DNA of 64,000 nt, from positions 1,178,001 to 1,242,000 of the forward strand of contig JANHCV010000009.1 of NCBI GenBank assembly GCA_025594325.1, written 5' to 3'. The notes under the pieces were generated by a model. It made no database searches, was not told where the DNA came from, and was given only the letters and a program-made list of their open reading frames with translations. A program made the position numbers and the translations under genes. Within the stretch, counting starts at the first letter, position 1; each line of letters starts with the position of its first letter. Positions 21,088 through 32,360 of this stretch are shown in pieces. Source of the DNA: Blastocladiella emersonii ATCC 22665. Taxonomy: Eukaryota; Blastocladiomycota; Blastocladiomycetes; Blastocladiales; Blastocladiaceae.

Positions 21088-24000
21088 TCATGGGACCGCG
21101 ACCCGGCCGGCGGCGTGCATCTCGGGCACGTCGAAGAGGAGCGGCGGGCGGGTGGCGGGCTTGGACTCGGCCTTCTGGACGAGCTTGAAGATGCCGGACC
21201 CGATGGGCATGGGGATGCCCATGATGATGCACTCCGAGACGCCCTCGACGGGGTCGCGCTTCGAGTACAGGGACGCGTCGAAGAGGTGGTCCGTGGTCTT
21301 CTCGAACGAGGCCAGCATGAGCACCGAGTCCTTCATCTTGGACACGCCGAACCGCGTGATGCCGAGCACCTCGCCCTTGAACGTCATCACGTCCGCGAGG
21401 AGCATGACGTGGCGCGGGTCGATCGTCATACCATGCTTGCCCATGGTATACTGGATCTCGTGAATAATCGTGTTGCGCGCCGCCTCGATGCCGAGCACCT
21501 TCTCGACCTCGGCCACGTGGTTGGACGTGGTCTCGGTGCCGATGACGCCGTCCGTGTTCATGACCTGCTGCAGGCCGTACCCCTCGACGAGCAGGTCGTA
21601 CGTGTTGCCGGGCGCGTTGGAGATGACGGCGCGGTTGATGGCCGCGTACCCGTTGATGAGCACCGTGGGCAGGAGCCGCTTGAGCATGTGCAGCTCCGAC
21701 AGGTCCGACGAGTGGACCCGCAGCTGGTTGGGCGGCTGCGGCGCGAGGTGCTGCATCGTGAGCTTGGGCGTCTTGGCCGCGAGCAGCGCGTTGCAGATCG
21801 AGTACAGGTTGATCTCGAGCGCGAGCTTGGAGATCACGGCCAGGTCGAGGTCGATGAGCAGGTACGACCCGTTGGGCGCGTGCACCACGTCGATGTAGTG
21901 CGTCACGTCGCCGAGCAGCGTCTTCTCGATGCGGCCCTTGACAAGGCGCGCCGCCGCCGACTGCGTCTTGCTCTCGAGCTTGGCCGTGATGATGGGCGTC
22001 GAGATGACCTTGGCCGCGTTGATGATCTCCTTGATGCGCGGCACACCGAGCGTCACGTTCATGGACGCGACACCCGCGAAATGGAACGTCTTGAGCGTCA
22101 TCTGGGTGCCGGGCTCGCCGATCGACTGCGCGCCGACGGCACCGACGGCCGTACCGGGCTCGATGAGCGCCTTGCGGTACTTGCGCTGCGACAGCGCCAG
22201 GAAGAACTCGAGCTGCTCGCGCGTGAGGTGGAACAGGTTGTCGGCGTGGCCGGGCGCGTCGGCGCGATCGAGCAGCTCGCGCAGCGGCGCCACGACCTTG
22301 GCGTCGACGAAGGCGCGGAGCGACGTGACGAACATGTCCGAGCACGTGGTCCACGTCTCGGTGGCCTCGAAGACGCGCGTGGCGATCTCGTCGGGGGACA
22401 GGGCGGTACCCTGGTCGCCGTCGAACGCCGCGGGGGTGCGGGCCACGTTGATGGCGTGGCGCAGGTTGCGGGCAAACTCGACGGGCTGGTTGTCGCCCTC
22501 GATGTTGGCGGGGTCGAGCCCGTCGTCGCCGTACACGAACTGCACCACGCCGCCCGACGAGTTGCGCACCGTCTTGTCGTAGTGCGCCGTCAGGTCCTCG
22601 AGCGCCTTCATGAGCCGCCGCTGCATGTACCCGGTCTCGGCCGTCTTGACGGCGGTATCGACGAGGCCCTCGCGGCCCGACACGGCGTGAAAGAAGAACT
22701 CGGTCGGCGTGAGCCCCGTGTAGAACGAGTTGCGGACGAACCCCTTGGCCGCGGGCACCTTGGACCGCTTGGCGAAGTGCGGCAGCGACCGCTCGTCGAA
22801 CCCGTCGGGGATGCGCGACCCGCTGATGATCTGCTGGCCGACGCACGCGACCATCTGGCACACGTTGATCTTGGAGCCCTTGGACCCGCACACCGACATG
22901 ATGAGCGGCGCGTTGTACTTGTTGAGCTCCGTCATGCACAGCTGGCCGGCCTTGTCGCGGATCCCGGACAGCACGCCCGAGATTTTCGACTCGAGCGTCT
23001 GCTCGGCGTTGCACCCGGGCTCGTTCGGGAGGTCACCGGCCTTGGACTTGCCAATGAAATTGTCGCACTCGGTGTAGCCGTCGTGGACGAGTTTGTCCTT
23101 GAGCTCCGTGAGCCGCTCGCCGGGCTGCACGTCCTGGATGCCGATCGAGAACCCCTGGTTGCCGAGCCAGCGCGCGCACAGGCGGGCGAGCCGGTTCATG
23201 CACTCGGCGGCGCGGACCGGCCCGTAGTCGCGCAGCACCACGTAGAAGACCGAGTCCTTGTTGCCGTCGCCGACCACCGACTTGTCCCACACGCCGCACA
23301 TCACCTCCGAGTTCATGATGACGAGCCACCCGTCGTGCGCGCACAGGTCGGGCGTCTGGCCGTCCTTCTTGACGAACGACCGCGTCTTGGCCTCGAGGTT
23401 GACCATGATCTCGCACTTCTTGTTGGGCTTGAGCAGGCACGACAGCACCTGCTTGCCGGTCCACAGCGCCTGCGGCTTGAGGATCGCGGGCGGCGGCAGG
23501 TCGAACTTGAGGTTGCCCATGAACACGAGCATCTGCGTGAACTGGTGCCGGTCGAAGAAGGCGTCCTTGCGCGACAGCAGGTACGACGCCGTGATGAAGT
23601 CCTGCGTCGCGGCGATGATGGGCTCACCGTTGCGCGGCGTCACCAGGTTGTTCTTGACGCCCATGAGCTCCATGGCCTCGGACCGCGCCTCGTCCGTCTG
23701 CGGGAGGTGCAGGTTCATCTCGTCGCCGTCGAAATCGGCGTTGTAGGGGGTGCACACGCACTCGTTGAACCGGAACGTGCGCCACGGCCGGATTTTCGCG
23801 AAGTGCGACATGATCGACAGCTTGTGCAGCGACGGCTGCCGGTTGAACAGCACCACGTCGTCGTCCTGCATGTGGCGCTCGACCACGTCGCCGACGCGCA
23901 GGTTGCGCGCGACCGCGTGCCGGTTGCCGAACTTGAGGAACTTTTTCATCTGCGACGAGCCCTCGACCACGTAGTTGGCGCCCGGGTGCACGTCGGGCCC

Positions 24001-25332
24001 GTTGACGACCAGGCCGCGCAGCCGCTCGATGTTGTGCGGCGTGACGCGCTCGGGGAACGTGAGCACCTTGGCCACGTGCTCGGGCACGGCCACCTGGTCG
24101 ATGCGCATGTTGGGGTCGGGCGAGATGACCGTGCGCCCGGAAAAGTCGACGCGCTTGCCCGACAGGTTGCCGCGGAACCGGCCCTGCTTGCCCTTGAGGC
24201 GCTGCGACAGGCCGCGGTGGCGCTTGGCGTCGCCGCTCTGCATCATGGACAGCGGGATGCCCGGCATGTCCGAGTTGATGTACAGGCCGGCCGTGAGCTG
24301 CATGAACTCCCACTGCTCCATGATCGACGACAGCGGCTGGCCCTCGGCGAGGTTGCGGCGGATGAGCGAGTTGATGTAAATGATCTCGACGAGCTTGCCG
24401 GTCAGCGAGTCCTCGTTGGTCTCCTCGGCGTCGCGGGCGACCGAGGGGCGGATGACGCCGGGCGGCACGGGCAGGTAGGTCCACAGGTAGTGCTCGGGGC
24501 GGCCGTGCTCGGGGTTGAGGCCGAGCAGCTCCACGTCCTCGTCCGTGATGGCCTGGAACAGCTCGAGGACGCGCAGCGGGTGCAGCTCGTCCATGGCCTT
24601 GCCGACGTGGGGCGCGAGCTCGGGGACGCCGGCCGTGGCCGACTGGAACGAGGCGCGGAACGCCTCCTCCTCCTCCTTGAGCTTCTTGGACCGGTACCGC
24701 TCGTGCGCGATCTTGAGCGGGCCCACCTTCTTGACGACGCCGTTGGACGCCTTGCAGTGCGGGCACAGCACGTGCTTGCGGCAGGCGGCGTTGAGCGCCT
24801 TGATGATGCGCTGGCGCGACATGTTGTCCATCGGGGTGCGCAGCTTCTTGAGGAAGGCGCGGCGGTCCTTCTCCTCGAGCATGACGCGGCTGCACGTCTT
24901 GCAGATGTTCTGCAGCGTGGTGATGATGGCGCGGAAGAAGCCGACGTGGAACAGCGGGAGCACCAGACGCAGGTGGCCGAAGTGGCCGGGGCAGTCGGCG
25001 AGCTTCTGCCCGCACGTGTTGCACTCGCCCGTCTTCTCGGACGGGCCCATGCGCAGGTCGAGCGGCCCGTTGGCGGCGGTGCCCTGCCGCTCGCGCTCCA
25101 CGAACTTGAACGTCTCGGGCACCGACACCTCGACCTCGGACGCCTTGACCATGTCCTCGCGCGAGTGCACGCCGAACTGGATGCACTTGCTACACGATGG
25201 GGGTGGCGGGCGGGCGCGCGGGTTCGTGAGCGGGGCCGATCGGCGATGGGCGGCGTGCGCAGCGCAGGGCAGCACGTACATCTTCTTGGGGACATTGTCC
25301 AGCACGGGCTGGAGCACCTTGCGGTCCCTCAT
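21088..25332 (-). CDS. RPC1: DNA-directed RNA polymerase III largest subunit
   Basis: Read as complement(join(21088..25189,25280..25332)), 1384 residues, the usual length for this subunit. It forms the active-site half of Pol III, which makes tRNA and 5S rRNA in the nucleus. Visible marks are the N-terminal zinc site ECNTCGQKLADCPGHFGH, a second CKTC/CPHC pair, FNRQPSLH, and the catalytic Mg loop NADFDGDEMN (+ strand about 23724-23753). The bridge helix follows (GLTPTEFFFHAVSGREGLVDTA), then GEPGTQMTLKTFHFAG of the trigger-loop region. The 90-nt intron (GTACGT donor at 25279, TGTAG acceptor at 25190) is a multiple of three and stop-free, so an unspliced reading inserts 30 residues. Removing it gives VPKKIKCIQFGV, as expected. 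It assigns to Pol III rather than II because there is no CTD heptad tail. A long plus-strand frame over the same bases is a composition shadow. Confidence 0.95.
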   Translation of the reverse strand: MRDRKVLQPVLDNVPKKMYVLPCAAHAAHRRSAPLTNPRARPPPPSCSKCIQFGVHSREDMVKASEVEVSVPETFKFVERERQGTAANGPLDLRMGPSEKTGECNTCGQKLADCPGHFGHLRLVLPLFHVGFFRAIITTLQNICKTCSRVMLEEKDRRAFLKKLRTPMDNMSRQRIIKALNAACRKHVLCPHCKASNGVVKKVGPLKIAHERYRSKKLKEEEEAFRASFQSATAGVPELAPHVGKAMDELHPLRVLELFQAITDEDVELLGLNPEHGRPEHYLWTYLPVPPGVIRPSVARDAEETNEDSLTGKLVEIIYINSLIRRNLAEGQPLSSIMEQWEFMQLTAGLYINSDMPGIPLSMMQSGDAKRHRGLSQRLKGKQGRFRGNLSGKRVDFSGRTVISPDPNMRIDQVAVPEHVAKVLTFPERVTPHNIERLRGLVVNGPDVHPGANYVVEGSSQMKKFLKFGNRHAVARNLRVGDVVERHMQDDDVVLFNRQPSLHKLSIMSHFAKIRPWRTFRFNECVCTPYNADFDGDEMNLHLPQTDEARSEAMELMGVKNNLVTPRNGEPIIAATQDFITASYLLSRKDAFFDRHQFTQMLVFMGNLKFDLPPPAILKPQALWTGKQVLSCLLKPNKKCEIMVNLEAKTRSFVKKDGQTPDLCAHDGWLVIMNSEVMCGVWDKSVVGDGNKDSVFYVVLRDYGPVRAAECMNRLARLCARWLGNQGFSIGIQDVQPGERLTELKDKLVHDGYTECDNFIGKSKAGDLPNEPGCNAEQTLESKISGVLSGIRDKAGQLCMTELNKYNAPLIMSVCGSKGSKINVCQMVACVGQQIISGSRIPDGFDERSLPHFAKRSKVPAAKGFVRNSFYTGLTPTEFFFHAVSGREGLVDTAVKTAETGYMQRRLMKALEDLTAHYDKTVRNSSGGVVQFVYGDDGLDPANIEGDNQPVEFARNLRHAINVARTPAAFDGDQGTALSPDEIATRVFEATETWTTCSDMFVTSLRAFVDAKVVAPLRELLDRADAPGHADNLFHLTREQLEFFLALSQRKYRKALIEPGTAVGAVGAQSIGEPGTQMTLKTFHFAGVASMNVTLGVPRIKEIINAAKVISTPIITAKLESKTQSAAARLVKGRIEKTLLGDVTHYIDVVHAPNGSYLLIDLDLAVISKLALEINLYSICNALLAAKTPKLTMQHLAPQPPNQLRVHSSDLSELHMLKRLLPTVLINGYAAINRAVISNAPGNTYDLLVEGYGLQQVMNTDGVIGTETTSNHVAEVEKVLGIEAARNTIIHEIQYTMGKHGMTIDPRHVMLLADVMTFKGEVLGITRFGVSKMKDSVLMLASFEKTTDHLFDASLYSKRDPVEGVSECIIMGIPMPIGSGIFKLVQKAESKPATRPPLLFDVPEMHAAGRVAVP
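25190..25279 (-). other. In-frame 90-nt intron of RPC1
   Basis: Donor GTACGT and acceptor TGTAG with stop-free, frame-preserving length. The encoded Ala/Pro/Arg-rich insert would disrupt the conserved N-terminal KKI..IQFGV segment. Confidence 0.8.
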
Positions 25333-26912
25333 CGTGGCGGTTGCGGATGCGGTGGTGGTGGATGCGGGAGCAGCGTCGGTGGTGGTGTGCGTGCGGCAAG
25401 TTTGTGGGGATGTGTGATGGGGGTCGGTGATGAGGGTGCGAGCGTGTAGCGGGACGCGCGGCGCGGCGAGGGGAGCGAGAACGGCCGCCGCGGCGGCGCC
25501 AGCGGAATAGCAAGGTCGGCTCGGCGTCATGTGACGCGTCGCTAGCACGCTTTCTTGTCCCCTTCTCCCACCCGAGCTCCCACCGCTTCCCCTCCTCCCC
25601 GTTGAGCACGCCATGGGCGAAACTATGGAGTAAATGCATCTGTCCCCGCTTAAATCATGTCTCCCAGCGCCGCCGTCGCCGCGTCGCGGCCTGCTTCGCC
25701 ACACCCGACCGGGCTCCCGCTTGCCGTACGCCCTGGGCGCGTGCTGCTCCGAGGCGAGCTGGGCACGATGGGCCGTGGTGGGGTCGCTGCTGCAGCCGGG
25801 CGGGGGCGGAGGCGCCCGTCGCCCGGCGTCGAACGAGTCGCCGACTCCTGCCCGTCGCTCGCGAGCTGGTGTCGCACACGTCCCATTGACCTAGTGTGCC
25901 GCGGGTGGTCCGTGGATGGAGGACCTCTCAGCACGCTCTAGGGCGCCGAGGCTACGAGCGTCGATGAGCGGGAGTCGTGGACTCCTTGAGCGGCTCAACC
26001 GACACGGTGCGAACGAGACCTCGCCGTCGGCTTTCAGCCTCGGCTTGCCCCGCTCCGGCATCTTCTCGTGACGCTTCGAGTGCCGCACGCACGGGCGCGG
26101 CCGACTCCGCGCAGTCGAGTGCTTCACCCGCAGCTCGATGCCCTCGCTGGTGGTGATGCGTCGATCGCGTTCGACTGGACCCGGCTTGACGGCCGAGTTG
26201 GCGAGGTCGAGTGAGGGAGGGTGGAAGGATGAGACGTTGATGGCAGCCAAGTACAAGCGGTCCACCGAGTTGGCGGTCGTTAGCGTTGTTCGTCGCTAAC
26301 GCCGGCTTCGTCGTCTCGAGACCACTTCATGGACGCGAGAGCCGCACCGAACCTGGCAGCCGCGGCGTCGTCCTCACTTCACACTCATGAATGCGCAACT
26401 CCGGGGCGCCGGACGACGATAGCTGCCCCGCCCGCGAGGTCCCGCGGAGGCAAGCTTCGACGGCCGTGGTTCAGCGCCCTGGGCGGGTCGTGCAGCTGCC
26501 GGTTCGCAGCCCGTGGTCGCAACGAAGACTTCGCCCCGCTCACATCCGTTCGATCTTGGCGGTGACACGAGTACCGTGCCACGCTTCATGGCTTCTCGCA
26601 CACGACAGCATTCGAGTTTCGCGAGCAGTACCTGCTCTATAACACGCTCGCGATCACCTCCGCTGGAGACGATGTTTAGTACTTGCCCAGGGTGAGGAGA
26701 GCGAGGGCGAGGTCCCGCTGCATCCCGATCGACTTGCCCTGTACACCTTCGCGCTTCGCCTAAAAAAGTCTTCTTGACCTGGTCCTCGAAGCCGACCATC
26801 GCTGGTCGAACCAGAGGTGGTGGAAGAGGTGGCGGAACGCGAGTCCAACGGAGAGCGACGCGTCAACGTCACGTCGCTTCGCTTTTGCTCCCCTCCGCCC
26901 TCACTCCCTCTC
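25333..26912. other. Intergenic region, no gene supported
   Basis: About 1.6 kb between the divergent Pol III gene and the first family B gene. Only GC-driven ORFs occur; none has a recognisable domain. The last 40 bases are the C/T-rich leader of family B. Confidence 0.4.
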
Positions 26913-26926
26913 ATGGAAAGCGAATG
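26913..26926 (+). promoter_or_regulatory. Four-codon uORF overlapping main start
   Basis: ATG 26913 opens ATG GAA AGC GAA TGA; its TGA overlaps the family B main ATG (26924) as ATGA. The start-to-start spacing is again 11 nt, as in family A. Confidence 0.6.
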
Positions 26927-29368
26927 AAAATGGACCCGGACTTGATGCAACACAATATTCTCGACATGGCCGGCGTTTACCAGGCCCTTGCGGCTTCTGG
27001 CGCCGTCGCGCCGTCCGCCGACCCTCGTTCGCTGGCATGGCTTCCAGAGGTGGCGCTTACCGTCGTCCTTTAGCAAGCTTGTCCACGCACGATTGTCTGT
27101 TCCACGACGCGCGTGCTCACGGACATAGCGTCCACTCGTGGCGTCAAACGCGTTTGGACGCATGTCGTGCTCCGTCGCCACGGAAACGCGGAGCTTCTCG
27201 ACAAGCGTGCCAGTGCTGTCAAACCGTTCGCCGTGGACGAGATGACCTGGATCCTTGAACAGCAAGAGTTTAACCCCATTCCAGGACTCGTTGCTCCCAG
27301 TCCGGGCTTTCTCATCGTCCTTCTGGAGTGCTTACTTGTCGATCTTCGTCGGCGCTATACGATAAACTACGCAGAGGAAGCTCTCAATACCTTCGATAAA
27401 ATGGAGGTCAAGGAACGCGTGCGCATCCGCGAGACTCAAACGCCTCCGAATATGCCGTTCGTCCCTTGCTTTACGCATCCAGGGACTTCGGCCCTTCGCA
27501 TCGCAGTTTATGCTGCTCAGCGTTGGCGCAGTGCAGGACACTTCCGGGAGCTTCTCGTGACATTCTTCGATCGTGCTCCAGCGCTTATCGCGTCCGAGGC
27601 GTTTCCAATTAGCTGGATGGCTGTCTCGCCAGGAGCGATGGACATTTTCCGGCACCTCACCTCGGACCACAGCAAAATCCCTGTGAAATTGTTCAAAATA
27701 ATGCCGTTTGTTGCATACCTGTTTGTTGTCGCGGTCGCGAAGTGGAACTATTCGACCTTCCACGTTTTCCGTTTAGATCTCCCGCTAGTGTTTGACTTAG
27801 ACCCGCAAGAGCTTGCTCAATCGCTCGGCGCGAATTGTCTTGCAACGACGGCGTGAGCTTTCTCCCGTCTTGCAAGGGGTATGCGTGCGGCCGACCTGGC
27901 TCCTATCCTTGACTACCTCCTCGACAATCATCAGCCGTACCCGCCTTTGGCTTGGCGTGACGTCCCTTACGTTCGCTGCTTGAGTGCTTTCGACACCCCC
28001 GAGCTTCTCATTCACGCGACTCGTCAACTCTCTCACCGGCTCCGCGAGGGCATCAACGACAATGATGTCGATGCGATCGCTGACCAAGTCAAGCGGTGGT
28101 GCTCGACGAACGATGGCATGGTCGAAGACGATATCGCAGTGCTGGATGATCAACAGCTTCTCAATCATGCGGCTTGGGGCCACATCATTTTCATGGCACT
28201 TCGTCAATCTGGCAGCTTCGGAGCAGGCTCACTTGCTGCCTTTGCGGCTGCTCGACTTGGACCACGGCTTAAGAGCGTGTGTGCACTAGGTACATTCTGC
28301 TGCAGTAGCTCAAACCAAGTCGACTCACTCACTCACTTGCCCCGCCGAGCCCGTGTAGCTTTCCACCACTGTCTGGCCACAGAGCTCGAGGACAATTGTC
28401 ATGTTGCCCATCTCCTCCAATTCGCTCTCATGCATCTTGGGAGCCAACCAAGCGACGACTTTGTCCACATGCTGGAAGCTCAAATGAGCGGGATCATCGA
28501 GGAAATCCGCGAACGAGCGGCCGACGAGCTGAGTCGTCGTGACTTGATCTGCTCAGTTGTCCGTCGACCTTTCGATTCAGAGTCCGGCATAGACCCGTGG
28601 TTCCTCTTCCGCATGGCCAACACGTTCCTCGCTGTTCAGAATCCGGACTACTGCCCAGGCATCAAGTTTGTTTCGTGGCTCCCTGCAATCGTCCTCAATG
28701 ATCCCGAATATCGCGACAAGGCACTCGATCTCATTCGCCAAGGCGGCACCGCGCGCACATTTCTGGCCGCCATGCTTATGGGCCAGCTTGGCAACTACTC
28801 ACCGCGGTACCCTCTCCCTTCGAGCCCACGCGGCAGCGACGTCAGCTATTGCGACTTGCGTTCTCGCGCGTCGTGGTTTTTAGTCGGGGAGTCGTTGCGC
28901 GAACTCGCCGCCGCGAGTGGTACGCCTCACTGGTTCTCGACCAAGCTCGCCACCCACATCAGCCTGGCCGCCTTTGACGACCCAGACCCTGCACCCCCTT
29001 CTATACTGTCACTTGAAGCGGCCGAGTCCGCCGAATCAGCTGGCGAGGCGTGCAAGTGCCGCGGCGACCATGTTTCCCGTCTTCACGCCACGTTCCGCTT
29101 CCTTGCCCAGCAAGAGCTCGCAGCGACGCTTGGGTTGTGCGGCGAGGCACAGCGGGTCCCCCTCGCGTTCTGGAAGCTGGTTCTGGACGGGGCACTCGAT
29201 GGTGTTAAGGAGACGAGCTGGATCGCTGGCATGCTCGCGAAACACCGGCGCGAATCTCCCAAAGCCGTGGCGGTCGCGGTCGATGCGGAGCTCCGACGCG
29301 TAGCGCCGCTGGCTGTCGAGTCACCCGACTTCCTTGCCGCGGCGGACGAGGTTGAGGGACAAGAGTGA
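26924..29368 (+). pseudogene. Family B F-box-like protein with two in-frame stops
   Basis: Read as join(26924..28289,28359..29368). MKMDPDLMQHN, then an F-box-like helix pair at about residues 40-75 (LAWLPEVALTVVL...GVKRVWTHVVL). A TAG at 27071-27073 replaces the first Gln of the LQQ/LQ pair seen in the paralogues. A TGA at 27854-27856 interrupts the region before ADLAPILDYLLDN. Both lie in the same frame as the rest, so each is a single nonsense change. The 69-nt intron at 28290-28358 (GTACAT...GTGTAG) is phase 1 and lies where the other two copies have theirs. The C-terminal half contains FRMANTFLAV, AAMLMGQLG and AFWKLVLDGALDGVKETSWIAGMLAKHRRES. F-box proteins are substrate receptors of SCF ubiquitin ligases; that role is inferred here. 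Confidence 0.6.
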
Positions 29369-29735
29369 GTTTTAAATCCCGTCAACTTCATTGAGGCCAG
29401 CTGGCCATTACGCTTGCCTACCATTTCTTCAACACGTTCGTTCGTCGTTGACGATGATTCTGCAGTCCCCGTGAGCATGCATGAGCGAGTTGGCAACGCA
29501 CTGACCGGAACAGTGACTGTGAGATCAACTAAAACGGCGTTATCCGTGCCTACCACAATTCTTTCGCGTGGGATTACGGTGGAAACGCAGATGAGATGGA
29601 GAGAAGTGAGGGTTTCCTCGATGGGAGCGCGTCGTTCATTTGTGCCCAGCTCGCGTGATCGACAGCGGGACCTGACGCGTGCCCCGTTTCGAGCTCCAGC
29701 TCCCACCCGTCCTCCCGTTCGCCTCACCCCGATCG
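29369..29735. other. Intergenic region between family B copies
   Basis: No gene. The last 120 bases share GTTCATTTGTG and CTCGCGTGA with the leader of the next copy (32240-32272), so the promoters were duplicated with the genes. Confidence 0.5.
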
Positions 29736-29749
29736 ATGCAAAACAAATG
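29736..29749 (+). promoter_or_regulatory. Four-codon uORF overlapping main start
   Basis: ATG 29736: ATG CAA AAC AAA TGA, ending over the main ATG at 29747 (ATGA overlap). Confidence 0.6.
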
Positions 29750-32160
29750 AAAATGGATCCGGACTTGGTGCAACACGATACGACAAGCTCTCGCCAGCCA
29801 ACGGAAGGGGTGACGGGCATGGCACCCGTTGCGCCGACCTCGCTTGCACGGCTTCCCGACGTTGCGCTCACGATCATTCTTCAGCAAGTACGACCGCGCT
29901 CGATTCTTTGCAACTCAACGCGTATGTTTGCGTCACTTGCGCGCGTCCGCGGGGTCAAGCGCGCGTGGGCGACCGTCGTGCTCTGGCGCCACGCTCCTCT
30001 GGACCTGCACGTCGATTACGTTCGGACTCGCGGTCGGCAGACCGTGCATCGGATGGGCTTGATTCTCGACCAGTTGTTCCTGGACTCAAAGAAATTCATG
30101 CGTCGTCCTGGCCTTATCATACCGAGCTCCGAATTTCTCCTTGTCCTCTTGGAGTGCCTTCTTTTCGATCTTCGACGCCGTCATCACGAGCGTTATGCCA
30201 CAGCGATTCTCTGCGCACTCAATAGCACAGATCGCTTCCAATCTCTTGGCTCTCCGCTAGCAGCGGAGCTACATGGGGCCTTGGTTGACTGCTTCTCGTT
30301 TCCAGGGCTTTTGGCGCTCCGGATCGCCATTCATGCCGTAGAGTGCCACGACACCCGCCTCGCCACAGCCGCTCTTAAGCTATTCGCCACTCATACCCCC
30401 GATCTCCTCGCAGCGAAAATCAGCAGCAATCTGTGGTGGCTCGCTTCCGTTGAAACTAAAGATTATTTTGACTGCCTCGAACTGCAGCCTTCTGATCTAG
30501 TACATTCGACGTCGATCTCCTTTGCAAGTTACTTGCTTGCACTGGCCGTGATTCAATGGGACTCGCGGCTTTTCAGGGACATGATTGACGGCGGTTTTGG
30601 CGCGGATTCACACTCGCTTCCGCACGCGTTTGGCCCCAATGCGTTAATGACGCTCGCACTGTACCACATTACGCGCGCCAAGGGAGTACCCGCGGCGGAT
30701 CTCACCCCAATCCTCGACTACCTTCTCGACTCGTGCCAGCCTGATGTGCTTCGGACGCCGCGGGGTGTCCACTATGCTGTCCTCATGTGTGACTTCGATT
30801 CCCCCGCGCTTCTTGTTCACGCTACACGCCGACTCCCAGACCGTTTCTCAACAGACCTCGACGACAACGATCGCTCTGAGATTGCTCGGGCCTTTGAGCA
30901 ATGGCCCAATGCAATGACGGCGATGGATGTCAACGATATCGCGCTTCTTAATGACCAGGGACTCCTCGACTGCACAGCGTGGGGGCACATCATCGTCATG
31001 GCGCTTGACCAGGATGAGGGCACGGGAACAGGTCCACTAGCTACGCTGGCAGTTGACCGCCTCGGTCCAAGGCTCGAAGCGGCCTTGGTTGAAGGTACCA
31101 CCTGTTGGCCATCACACCAGTTTTCGCTCGATTTACACTATTTGCGCCGTGTATGTAGCCTTCCACCGCAGCATGATGAAGATTTTAGTGAACGACTGCA
31201 AAGTTTACGCCGTCCTCAAATTCGCCTGCCAAAGTCTTGGAGGCGAGCCAAGCGCCGACTTTGCGTACGAGCTCACTCTTCGAATGCTTACGGTCATTGA
31301 TGACTTGACCTATGGGGGACCAAGCACGGAATATTGCACCTACAATGTTATCAGTCGCGTTTTCGACCATTGGTCACACATCGACCCATGGCTCCTCTTC
31401 CTCATGGCCAACAACTACATCCAAGAAGCAAAAGGTTTTCTCAACTCCAATGACGATGAGCTCCTGTTTCTCTCTTGGATTCCTGCGGTTGTCCTTGGCG
31501 ACCCTCGGACTCGCGACAGAGCACTGGATCTCATTTGCAAAGGGAAGACCGCACGCGCCTTTCTCGCCGCTATGCTGATGGGCCAGCTGGACCTGGACGG
31601 TTACGGACGACCTCGGGCCTGGGCCTGGCCAAGTTCGTTCCGGTCATTGTGACCTACGAACCAGCGCATTGTGGTTCACGGCGATGGAATCTTTGCAAGA
31701 GCTCAAATCCACGAGCAACGCTCTGAGCCCGAATCCAGGCGGGCTCGAGTACTGCATCGAACATGCTGCATTTGACGACCCAGCCACGCCCGGTCGCCTG
31801 ACTCGCGAAATCGAGGCGCGCAAGGGTGCCGAAATCGTGGACAATGGATGCGGTTGCGGCGGCATGCACGTACCCTGGATCACCGAGACGTGTCGCTTTC
31901 TCGCTCGACATGAACTCGCGGCAACTCTTGACTTATGCAACAGTTTCACACTGGTCCCGCTTGCGTTCTGGGAGCTTGTTCCTGACGGCGCACTTGATGG
32001 CGTCAAGAACACGAGCTGGATCGCTGACATGCTCGCCAAGCACCAGCGCGAGTCGTCCGACGACGTGGCGCTTGCTGTTGAGCGGGAGCTCTGTCGCGTT
32101 GCACCACTGGCCACCCGGTCGCCCCAGTTTCGCGCTGTGGCCAAGACGGCGCGCGAGTGA
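29747..32160 (+). pseudogene. Family B F-box-like protein, one frameshift
   Basis: Exon 1 29747..31094, 64-nt phase-1 intron 31095-31158 (GTACCA...TATGTAG), then exon 2 to a TAA/TGA-bounded end at 32160. Residues ~33-75 are F-box-like: LARLPDVALTIILQQVRPRS...LARVRGVKRAWATVVL. The body is helical (LLVLLECLLFDLRRRHH, LTPILDYLLDSCQP, ALLVHATRRLPDRF), possibly a repeat solenoid. Exon 2 runs FACQSLGGEPSADF...MLMGQL and then shifts by one frame at about 31580-31640. The family sequence returns as CDLRTSALWFTAMESLQEL and continues through FWELVPDGALDGVKNTSWIADMLAKHQRES to TGA 32158-32160. Apart from this break the copy is complete, so a sequencing or assembly error cannot be excluded. Confidence 0.6.
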
Positions 32161-32346
32161 CCATGACGCAGTCCATTGTTGGGTCGAATGTGCGTGTTGA
32201 GTCAATTTATTCTTGCCTGGATCCGCCCTTCAACAGGAGCGCGTGGTTCATTTGTGACCGCCTCGCGTGACCAAGCCTGCCAGTGGCGCTCACCTCGCTT
32301 CGAGCTCAAACTCTGACCCGCTCTCTTGCTCACCTCAACCAACTCG

Positions 32347-32360
32347 ATGCAAAACGAATG
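32347..32360 (+). promoter_or_regulatory. Four-codon uORF overlapping main start
   Basis: ATG 32347: ATG CAA AAC GAA TGA over the main ATG 32358; identical to the previous copy except one base. Confidence 0.6.

Noticed and set aside
25190-25279. A 30-residue Ala/Pro/Arg insertion in RPC1
   Set aside because: It is bounded by GTACGT and TGTAG and breaks a conserved segment, so it is treated as an intron.
21022-25449. A 1475-codon plus-strand ORF opposite the Pol III subunit gene
   Set aside because: It mirrors the GC3-biased codons of RPC1, has no domain and is rich in Arg/Val/Leu/His typical of antisense shadows.
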